Source of the DNA: Nitrospirota bacterium | GTDB taxonomy: Bacteria; Nitrospirota; Thermodesulfovibrionia; Thermodesulfovibrionales; UBA1546 | Direction of reading: 5' to 3' | Assembly (NCBI GenBank): GCA_004298625.1 | Contig: SCSY01000076.1 | Location: 1 to 5,392 of the forward strand | DNA length: 5,392 bases | Shown: one piece after another, positions 1 through 4,540 of the stretch | How the letters are laid out: each line of letters starts with the position of its first letter | Position numbering within the stretch: position 1 is the stretch's first letter | Translations under genes and position numbers: made by a program | Notes under the pieces: generated by a model | Databases searched by the model: none | Told to the model about the DNA's origin: nothing | What the model saw: only the letters and a program-made list of their open reading frames with translations

Positions 1-216
1 ACTAATTGCCTTATTCAGTGCATGCGGCTTTGATGAGCGGTTGAATGATTTTGGCTTTTCCAAATTAGCGTTGAACCACTTACGAATATCTTTTACCAAA
101 TCATTTTCGTATTTATATAACAACCCCTTTTCGCGGAGATCAGCAAGTGTCTGGAAGATGCCCTGCCTTTTTCCGGAATCACAATCATGCCGATTAATGA
201 CGAATCGAATATACAT
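1..216 (-). CDS. conserved hypothetical protein, N-terminal 72 residues (runs off left edge)
   Basis: The reading frame is open from an ATG at 216 to the left edge with no stop, so only the N-terminal 72 residues are present. It begins MYIRFVINRHDCDSGKRQG and continues with a region containing the motifs FQTLADLREKG, WFNANLEKP and RSSKPHALNKAIS. From memory this matches a widespread family of small cytosolic proteins of roughly 120-150 residues with no assigned function; no database search was possible. No signal peptide or membrane segment is visible. ATG 216 is the only good start: the in-frame upstream triplets give no other start codon before a TAA. There is no clear Shine-Dalgarno, only A-rich sequence. 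A perfect sigma70 promoter lies about 50 bases upstream, so it probably has its own transcript although it lies downstream of the toxin-antitoxin pair on the same strand. A longer open frame on the same strand (93-308) is judged an out-of-frame shadow because it lacks family resemblance and would start inside this promoter. Confidence 0.75.
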   Translation of the reverse strand, partial: MYIRFVINRHDCDSGKRQGIFQTLADLREKGLLYKYENDLVKDIRKWFNANLEKPKSFNRSSKPHALNKAIS

Positions 217-267
217 ATTATTTTGCTTTTAACATTATCTTTTATATTGTTGCCGGCATTTTGTTGG

Positions 268-296
268 ATTATAGAAAGAAGAGGGGGCACTGTCAA
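268..296 (-). promoter_or_regulatory. perfect-consensus sigma70 promoter for the left-edge gene
   Basis: On the minus strand a TTGACA -35 box (291-296) and a TATAAT -10 box (268-273) are separated by exactly 17 bases, matching the bacterial housekeeping consensus at all twelve positions. The expected transcription start is near 261, giving a leader of about 45 bases before the ATG at 216. It lies in the gap after the toxin stop codon, so it should drive the left-edge hypothetical gene independently of the toxin-antitoxin operon. That leader is A-rich and lacks a clear Shine-Dalgarno. Confidence 0.85.
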
Positions 297-313
297 GCCA
301 TCGCACAAAGCCC

Positions 314-709
314 TTACCCCTCGAACCCTTCCTGCCTGAAATGCCCGTCAAGCGCAAGGCTTTTCTTAATCCCAATTCTTCGCATTACTACAAAACTCGT
401 GCAGTCTGTAAAACTGTATTCCTTGTCTTTTCGCTCGACGAAAAGCTTCCATGCCTCGGCCTCGTCATTCTGTGTCACCCAGATGTTTTCAATCTGAGGC
501 GAGTTGCGAAGGATGCTTCCAACATAAAGCGCTGTTTCATGACCAAGGCGCGCTGATACGAGAGTGATGATTTCATCAAAGATATAGTTTGTAATAACAA
601 ACTTGCCCCTGAATGGGGCAACGATGTTTTTTATTCTCCTGTGGTCGGGGTCTTTGCGGTTGATGTAAGTATAGATTGCGCTTGTATCAAAAAATATTTT
701 TTCTGTCAT
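314..709 (-). CDS. vapC: PIN-domain endoribonuclease toxin (VapC type)
   Basis: This 131-residue protein has the length and layout of a VapC-family PIN domain, a metal-dependent RNase that cleaves cellular RNA (often tRNA or rRNA in characterised members) when its antitoxin is lost. The four acidic positions expected of the active site are visible: D8 in FFDTSAIY, E46 in FDEIITL, D102 in SFTDCTSF and D121 in ALDGHF. The start at 709 is preferred over an in-frame ATG at 727. It overlaps the antitoxin stop in an ATGA junction, and an AGGA-type Shine-Dalgarno (AGGAAG) lies a few bases upstream, while the 727 start has no ribosome site. The intact quartet suggests an active nuclease; its RNA target cannot be read from the sequence. 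No membrane segments are seen. It is translated after the antitoxin from the same message. Confidence 0.88.
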   Translation of the reverse strand: MTEKIFFDTSAIYTYINRKDPDHRRIKNIVAPFRGKFVITNYIFDEIITLVSARLGHETALYVGSILRNSPQIENIWVTQNDEAEAWKLFVERKDKEYSFTDCTSFVVMRRIGIKKSLALDGHFRQEGFEG

Positions 710-924
710 TTCTTCCTGTAGAGCCATCTGTCATGGTCTCTGCCGTATGCCTCGCGATCTTCGGCAACACCCTCAATCGCAGAAATGGAGAAAGCGCCGG
801 TCTTTGCCGCATAACTGTCAAGGATTTCCCTTAATATGCGTGAAATACTTTTCTTCTGATGTTTTGAAATATCCTTCAAATAATTATATTGTTTCTCTTC
901 AAAAAGAATCTGGGTTCTATGCAT
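706..924 (-). CDS. ribbon-helix-helix antitoxin (VapB-type partner of the PIN toxin)
   Basis: This small 72-residue basic protein lies directly upstream of the PIN toxin. Residues 3-8 (RTQILF) fit the DNA-contacting beta strand of a ribbon-helix-helix (CopG/Arc-like) fold. They are followed by helix 1 (about 9-22), a KKS turn at 24-26 and helix 2 (about 27-40, ISRILREILDSY). The C-terminal part (44-72), with an acidic stretch AEDREAYGRDHDRWLY, is typical of the flexible arm that wraps and blocks the toxin. By family knowledge it would dimerise, neutralise the toxin and repress its own promoter; a matching palindrome sits over the promoter. The start at 924 is fixed by a near-ideal Shine-Dalgarno (GGAGGTGAT, at 928-936) with GGAGG seven bases from the ATG. 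Its TGA stop overlaps the toxin ATG, so translation of the two is probably coupled. RHH antitoxins are also given other names (for example CopG-type); the pairing supports VapB-like. Confidence 0.85.
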   Translation of the reverse strand: MHRTQILFEEKQYNYLKDISKHQKKSISRILREILDSYAAKTGAFSISAIEGVAEDREAYGRDHDRWLYRKK

Positions 925-927
925 TAC

Positions 928-936
928 ATCACCTCC
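928..936 (-). promoter_or_regulatory. strong Shine-Dalgarno of the antitoxin gene
   Basis: The minus strand reads GGAGGTGAT, fully complementary to the conserved 3' tail of bacterial 16S rRNA over nine bases. GGAGG lies seven bases before the ATG at 924. It is much stronger than the toxin's site, which fits the usual need to make antitoxin in excess. If the predicted promoter is right, transcription begins at or only a few bases upstream of this motif, giving a very short leader. Confidence 0.85.
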
Positions 937-942
937 ATATAC

Positions 943-971
943 ATCATATAATAAGATGTATTAAAAATCAA
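943..971 (-). promoter_or_regulatory. predicted promoter of the toxin-antitoxin operon
   Basis: On the minus strand a TTGATT -35 box (966-971, four of six consensus bases) and a TATGAT -10 box (943-948, five of six) are spaced by 17 bases. Transcription would start near 936, right at the Shine-Dalgarno, giving a leader of about a dozen bases. An overlapping TATTAT at 948-953 is an alternative -10 but lacks a well-spaced -35. The -10 lies inside the palindrome at 941-959, as expected for an autorepressed operon. Confidence 0.65.
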
Positions 972-984
972 GATGTGGGCGTAA

Positions 985-1014
985 TTTACATGCCTCTCCT
1001 CATACATGTATAAT
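985..1014 (+). promoter_or_regulatory. predicted sigma70 promoter of polA, giving a leaderless transcript
   Basis: A TTTACA -35 box (985-990, five of six consensus bases) and a perfect TATAAT -10 box (1009-1014) are separated by 18 bases. The -10 ends six bases before the ATG at 1021, so the expected start of transcription falls on or within a base or two of that ATG. No Shine-Dalgarno exists upstream of the ATG, which agrees with a leaderless message. The -10 is overlapped by a 10-base perfect palindrome ATACATGTAT (1002-1011). The hexamer TACATG occurs at 987-992 and 1003-1008, one copy at each promoter element. Confidence 0.7.
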
Positions 1015-1020
1015 TCCTGC

Positions 1021-3663
1021 ATGAATCTTTATCTTATTGACGGCAATTCTTACGTTTACCGAGCCTTTTATGCGATCAGGGGGCTGACGAACTCCAAGGG
1101 CTTTCCGACAAACGCGATCTATGGGTTCACAACTACCCTGCTTAAAATCATAAGGGAGAAAAAACCCGATTGTGTGGTTGTCTCCTTTGATTCGCCTGCC
1201 CTGACAGAAAGGCATAGGATTTTCAAGGATTACAAGGCGCAGAGGCCCGAGACCCCCAATGAACTCGTTCAGCAGCTTCCTTACATAAGAGAGGTGATTA
1301 CGGCATTCAATATCCCGATATTCGAAATGCCCGGATACGAGGCAGACGATCTTATAGGAACGATTGCAAAGGAGTCGGCCAAGGAGGGCATGGATGTTTT
1401 TATCGTGACTGCTGACAAGGATATGATGCAGCTTGTTAACGACAAGGTTAAGATATACGACCCTGTGAAAGACCGGGTGCTGGATGAAGAATATGTAAAA
1501 GAAAAATTCGGCGTGGGGCCGGAGAGGGTGACGGAATTTATGGCCCTCACAGGAGATACGGTTGATAATATTCCCGGCATTAAAGGCATTGGCGAAAAAA
1601 CAGCGAGGGAACTCTTAACAACATTTAAGGACCTCGAAGAAATCCTTAATCATCCGGAGAAGATAAAAAAAGAGAAGCTCAGAAGTCTTATAGCCGAGAA
1701 TGCAGACAGCGCAAGGCTCAGCCTGAAACTCGCGACAATAAACCTCGATGTGCCTATAGAGATTGATATAAAAGAGTTTTCCTTAAGAGAGCCTGACTGG
1801 CTTAGGCTTCTCTCTTTGTTCAGTGAATTCGAATTCAGCAGCCTCCTGAAGATGATTCCCTCAGGCGTGTCTGTTGAAAGAACCTATGAAACTATGTTTT
1901 CCGTTGAAAAACTTAAGGAGATAATATCCGAGATAAAAACCGAGATATGCTTTGACATCGAGGCAACAGGTAAAAATCCGATGGCAGACAGCATTGTCGG
2001 TTTTTCGATAAGCAGGGAGCAGGAAAAAGGCTATTATATCCCTCTAAGCCACCGGTATCTCGGGGCGCCGGAACAGATTAATAAAGATGAGGCCCTGAAA
2101 ATATTAGCGCCTGTCCTTGAAAATCCTGAAATAACTAAAATAGGGCACAACCTGAAATATGACACGATGATGTTGCAACACGAAGGAATTAATACAGAAG
2201 GCTTGCTCTATGACACAATGATTGCCGCATATCTTATAAATCCGAACAAGCCGAATCACAGCCTTGAAGAAGTTGGATTTGAGTACCTGTCTTACAGGAA
2301 AAAAACTTTCACAGAGGTCCTGAATAAAAGAAATACATTTGCAGATGTGCCTGTTGAAGACGCAACTGCTTATTCCGCAGAGGATGCCGCGCTTACCCTC
2401 GAGCTAAAAGAGGTCTTGTTTAATAAATTGAAGGAAAACTCCCTTGAGGCCGTATATTTTGATATCGAAATGCCCCTGATAAATGTTCTTTCCGATATGG
2501 AAAAGGCAGGCGTAAAGATAGATGTAGATAAGCTCAATGACATCTCAAAGGAGCTGTCAAGGGACCTCGATTCCATTCAGAGGCGGATATATTTTATTTC
2601 CGGAGAAGAATTCAATATAAACTCACCCAAACAGCTTTCGAAGGTGCTTTTTCACAGCCTTGGACTTAAGCCGGGGAAAAAAACAAAGACGGGATTTTCA
2701 ACTGATGTCGGCGTGCTTGAGGAGCTTGCTCTAACCCATGAGCTTCCGAGCGAGATACTTAACTGGAGAAGCCTCAGCAAACTTAAAGCAACTTATGTGG
2801 ATGCCCTGCCTGCGCTTATAAATACAAAAACAGGCCGCGTGCATACATCGTTCAATCAAACCGCTACGGCGACGGGCAGGCTGAGCAGCAGCGATCCGAA
2901 CATGCAGAATATACCTATAAAGGGAGAATGGGGCAGGAGGATAAGGGAGACGTTTATTCCTGAAAAAGGCAATCTCCTGCTTTCTGCCGATTATTCACAA
3001 GTCGAGCTTAGAATACTTGCACATCTCAGCAAAGATGATGTGTTGGTTGAGGCGTTCAACAAGGGGATAGATGTGCATACAAGGACGGCTTCGGAGATAT
3101 TCGGCATTCCGCCGGATAAGGTAACTCCGGAGATGAGGAGAACCGCAAAAACAGTGAACTTCGGCGTTATCTACGGCATATCGCCATTCGGGCTTTCAGA
3201 GACCCTCTCCGTGTCGTGGGATGAGGCCAAAAAATATATAGAAAAATATTTTGACAGGCATCCTGGCGTCAGGAAATATATAGAAACAGTTCTGAGCGAT
3301 GTAAGACAAAATGGGTATGCAATGACATTATCAGGCAGGCGCAGGCCGATCCCTGAGCTCAAAAGCCAGAACGCAAATATAAGATCACAGGGCGAAAGGC
3401 TGGCCGTAAACTCCCCTATACAGGGCACAGCGGCTGATATAATAAAAGGGGCCATGATAAACATAAGAAAGAGGCTGAAGCAGGAGTGTCTTAATACCAG
3501 GATTCTTCTTCAGGTTCATGACGAGCTCTTGTTTGAGGCTCCCGAGGCGGAGTTGGAGATTGTGAGAGATATTATCAGAGCAGAGATGGAGGGCGTGATA
3601 AGACTTGACGTTCCTTTAAAGGTTGATATAGGATATGGCAGGAATTGGGCAGAGGCGCATTGA
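1021..3663 (+). CDS. polA: DNA polymerase I, full length with 5' nuclease and proofreading domains
   Basis: DNA polymerase I (880 residues; E. coli has 928) removes RNA primers, fills Okazaki and repair gaps, and proofreads. The 5' nuclease domain (about 1-270) shows D7 in LYLIDGN, YEADD (106-110), TADKD (130-134) and the helix-hairpin-helix region TGDTVDNIPGIKGIGEKTA. The 3'-5' exonuclease (about 300-475) keeps all three motifs: FDIE (D312, E314), GHNLKYD (D381) and YSAED (Y451, D455), so proofreading should be active, unlike in Taq. The polymerase part (about 495-880) has TATGRLSSSDPNMQNIP, motif A DYSQVELR (D657), motif B RRTAKTVNFGVIYG (K710, F714, Y718) and motif C QVHDELLFE (D834). F714 is the usual residue that discriminates against dideoxynucleotides. 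ATG 1021 is chosen over an in-frame ATG at 1006 because family members start just before LYLIDG and the earlier ATG lies inside the promoter -10 region. It is probably co-transcribed with the next two genes. Confidence 0.98.
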   Translation: MNLYLIDGNSYVYRAFYAIRGLTNSKGFPTNAIYGFTTTLLKIIREKKPDCVVVSFDSPALTERHRIFKDYKAQRPETPNELVQQLPYIREVITAFNIPIFEMPGYEADDLIGTIAKESAKEGMDVFIVTADKDMMQLVNDKVKIYDPVKDRVLDEEYVKEKFGVGPERVTEFMALTGDTVDNIPGIKGIGEKTARELLTTFKDLEEILNHPEKIKKEKLRSLIAENADSARLSLKLATINLDVPIEIDIKEFSLREPDWLRLLSLFSEFEFSSLLKMIPSGVSVERTYETMFSVEKLKEIISEIKTEICFDIEATGKNPMADSIVGFSISREQEKGYYIPLSHRYLGAPEQINKDEALKILAPVLENPEITKIGHNLKYDTMMLQHEGINTEGLLYDTMIAAYLINPNKPNHSLEEVGFEYLSYRKKTFTEVLNKRNTFADVPVEDATAYSAEDAALTLELKEVLFNKLKENSLEAVYFDIEMPLINVLSDMEKAGVKIDVDKLNDISKELSRDLDSIQRRIYFISGEEFNINSPKQLSKVLFHSLGLKPGKKTKTGFSTDVGVLEELALTHELPSEILNWRSLSKLKATYVDALPALINTKTGRVHTSFNQTATATGRLSSSDPNMQNIPIKGEWGRRIRETFIPEKGNLLLSADYSQVELRILAHLSKDDVLVEAFNKGIDVHTRTASEIFGIPPDKVTPEMRRTAKTVNFGVIYGISPFGLSETLSVSWDEAKKYIEKYFDRHPGVRKYIETVLSDVRQNGYAMTLSGRRRPIPELKSQNANIRSQGERLAVNSPIQGTAADIIKGAMINIRKRLKQECLNTRILLQVHDELLFEAPEAELEIVRDIIRAEMEGVIRLDVPLKVDIGYGRNWAEAH

Positions 3664-3695
3664 AATTTTTGACAAATCTGCTACGATTTAGTTTG

Positions 3696-3702
3696 AAAGG
3701 AG
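3696..3702 (+). promoter_or_regulatory. Shine-Dalgarno of the DUF4912 gene
   Basis: AAAGGAG lies seven bases before the ATG at 3710, a standard strong ribosome site that fixes the start. The upstream 46-base gap after polA contains a TTGACA (3669-3674) but no acceptable -10 at the right distance, so read-through from polA is the simpler explanation for transcription. Confidence 0.85.
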
Positions 3703-3709
3703 TAAAAAC

Positions 3710-4537
3710 ATGAAAAAAAAGGAGACAAAGAAAAAAACAGTCAAACCCGGAGCTAAAAAACAGGTAAAAAAACCTGTTAAAAAAGCAAAGGCAAAAATAA
3801 AGAAAAAGATAATAAAGAAAATAGAGGAACCAAAGCAAAAAACAAAGGCAAAAAAAGAAGTAAAAAAACCTGCGAAAGAAAAAAAAGAGACAAAGAAACC
3901 GGCTAAAAAAGCCGCCCTAAAAAAGCCCGTTAAAAAGCCTAAAGAGAAAGCAAAAAAAACAACTCCAAAACAAAAGATAACAAAGACCTCAGGGATAGCG
4001 CTCAGAGAAAAAGAGACAAAGAAAATTGCCATGCCGAAAACGAAACCGGCTAAGCCGGCCAGGACTATTAAGGTTATAGCGGCAAGCCCTGCTGTTTCTA
4101 TAAGCAAAACAATAAAGCCCGAAAAAACATATCAGCCGGCTGTATTCAAAAAAGGGTTGCCGGCAGAATATGGGAAAGACAGGATTACTCTTATGACTGT
4201 TGACCCCTGGAAGCTGTTTGCATATTGGGAGGTCAGCGGGGAGATGCCAGCAAAACTGAAAGGCAAGCTTGTCTTGAGGGTCTACGACGTAACAGGAATA
4301 TATTTTGACGGCAGGAATGCAAATATTGTCTTTGATATCCCTGTTCATGAGAGAGTGGGAGATGGCTATATAGGCGTAGGGCCCGGCAGGAATTTTGTTG
4401 TTGCTATAGGCATTGTAACTCCTGATGGAAGTTTTGCTGAAATAGCGCTATCCAATAACGCAGCAACCCCTGCCGTAATGGTAACAATGGAAGAGGGTCT
4501 TCTGCCTCAGGCCATAGAACCCGTTGGTTATTTATAA
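3710..4537 (+). CDS. lysine-rich-tailed DUF4912 domain protein
   Basis: This 275-residue protein has two unlike halves. Residues 1 to about 120 are extremely lysine-rich (about 44 lysines in the first 90 residues) with alanine, proline and threonine. They are built of irregular KKPAKK, KKPVKK and KETKK repeats, resembling histone H1-like or AlgP-like tails and probably disordered. Residues about 150-260 match the DUF4912 family as I recall it: LPAEYGKDRITLMTVDPWKLFAYWEV, then a beta-rich stretch with LVLRVYDVTG, FDIPVHERVGDGYIGVG and FVVAIGIVTPDGSFAEIALSN. The function of DUF4912 is not established to my knowledge. There is no signal peptide or membrane span, so it is likely cytosolic. The tail could bind nucleic acid, polyphosphate or another polyanion, but this is inference. 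The gene follows polA by 46 bases and precedes the GGDEF gene by two, suggesting one operon. The A-rich coding strand of the first half is a consequence of lysine codons and includes a run of eight A directly after the ATG. Confidence 0.85.
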   Translation: MKKKETKKKTVKPGAKKQVKKPVKKAKAKIKKKIIKKIEEPKQKTKAKKEVKKPAKEKKETKKPAKKAALKKPVKKPKEKAKKTTPKQKITKTSGIALREKETKKIAMPKTKPAKPARTIKVIAASPAVSISKTIKPEKTYQPAVFKKGLPAEYGKDRITLMTVDPWKLFAYWEVSGEMPAKLKGKLVLRVYDVTGIYFDGRNANIVFDIPVHERVGDGYIGVGPGRNFVVAIGIVTPDGSFAEIALSNNAATPAVMVTMEEGLLPQAIEPVGYL

Positions 4538-4540
4538 CCA
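4525..4540 (+). repeat. perfect short inverted repeat spanning the DUF4912 stop and GGDEF start
   Basis: TGGTTAT and ATAACCA are perfectly complementary seven-base arms around a TT centre. Folded in RNA, this would give a five-base stem GGTTA/TAACC with a four-base loop, or slightly more. The repeat contains the TAA stop at 4535-4537 and reaches the A of the ATG at 4540. There is no Shine-Dalgarno for the downstream gene, so this element occupies the place where one would be. It is not followed by a T run, so it is not a terminator. As DNA it could alternatively be a small protein-binding palindrome. Confidence 0.5.

Larger units (their letters stand above)
926..976. promoter_or_regulatory. 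candidate antitoxin operator: palindrome with four ACATC/GATGT half-sites
   Basis: The core at 941-959 is an imperfect palindrome: 9-base arms ACATCATAT and ATAAGATGT around a central A, with eight of nine positions paired. Outside it lie a second ACATC (926-930) and a second GATGT (972-976), so four half-sites form two nested, almost concentric inverted pairs. The core covers the -10 box, one outer site touches the Shine-Dalgarno and the other abuts the -35. RHH antitoxins typically bind short repeated half-sites as cooperative dimers, so this is the probable autoregulatory operator. The 926-930 copy may be coincidental, because it overlaps the ribosome-binding motif. Confidence 0.6.

Noticed and set aside
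284..316. Terminator after the toxin gene
   Set aside because: The only pairing visible (GGGC with GCCC) has a loop of more than 20 bases and no T run, and the sequence is better explained as the downstream promoter.
41..556. Plus-strand open frames opposite the left-edge gene and the toxin
   Set aside because: They have no ribosome sites or recognisable domains and lie antisense to genes with clear family features.
710..727. Toxin start at the upstream ATG (MALQEE extension)
   Set aside because: There is no Shine-Dalgarno before it, and the start at 709 has both an AGGA-type site and an ATGA overlap with the antitoxin stop.
1006..1020. Upstream in-frame ATG giving a polA product five residues longer
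   Set aside because: The codons lie within the promoter -10 region and the added residues MYNSC are not typical of the family, which begins just before LYLIDG.
3669..3697. Possible promoter between polA and the DUF4912 gene (TTGACA at 3669)
   Set aside because: The -35 match is perfect but at 16-18 bases spacing there is no acceptable -10, and a start from the best-placed hexamer would fall within or beyond the Shine-Dalgarno.
3713..3721. A-run and A_AAA_AAG slippery heptamer just after the DUF4912 start, as a programmed frameshift or phase-variation site
   Set aside because: The minus-one frame meets a stop after about eleven codons, no stimulatory structure is evident, and such heptamers are expected by chance in a poly-lysine coding stretch.
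3901..4058. Small inverted repeats such as GGC-TAAAAAA-GCC and CCGGC-TAA-GCCGG as hairpins or terminators
   Set aside because: They lie inside the coding region, have short stems of three to five bases, and are explained by repeated Pro-Ala-Lys-Lys codons.
3688..4107. Long minus-strand open frame rich in Phe, Leu and Ala that looks like a membrane protein
   Set aside because: It is the antisense of the lysine-rich tail: AAA/AAG codons read backwards give Phe and Leu. It has no ribosome site and lies opposite a well-supported gene. The minus-strand frame at 3575-3838 has the same origin.
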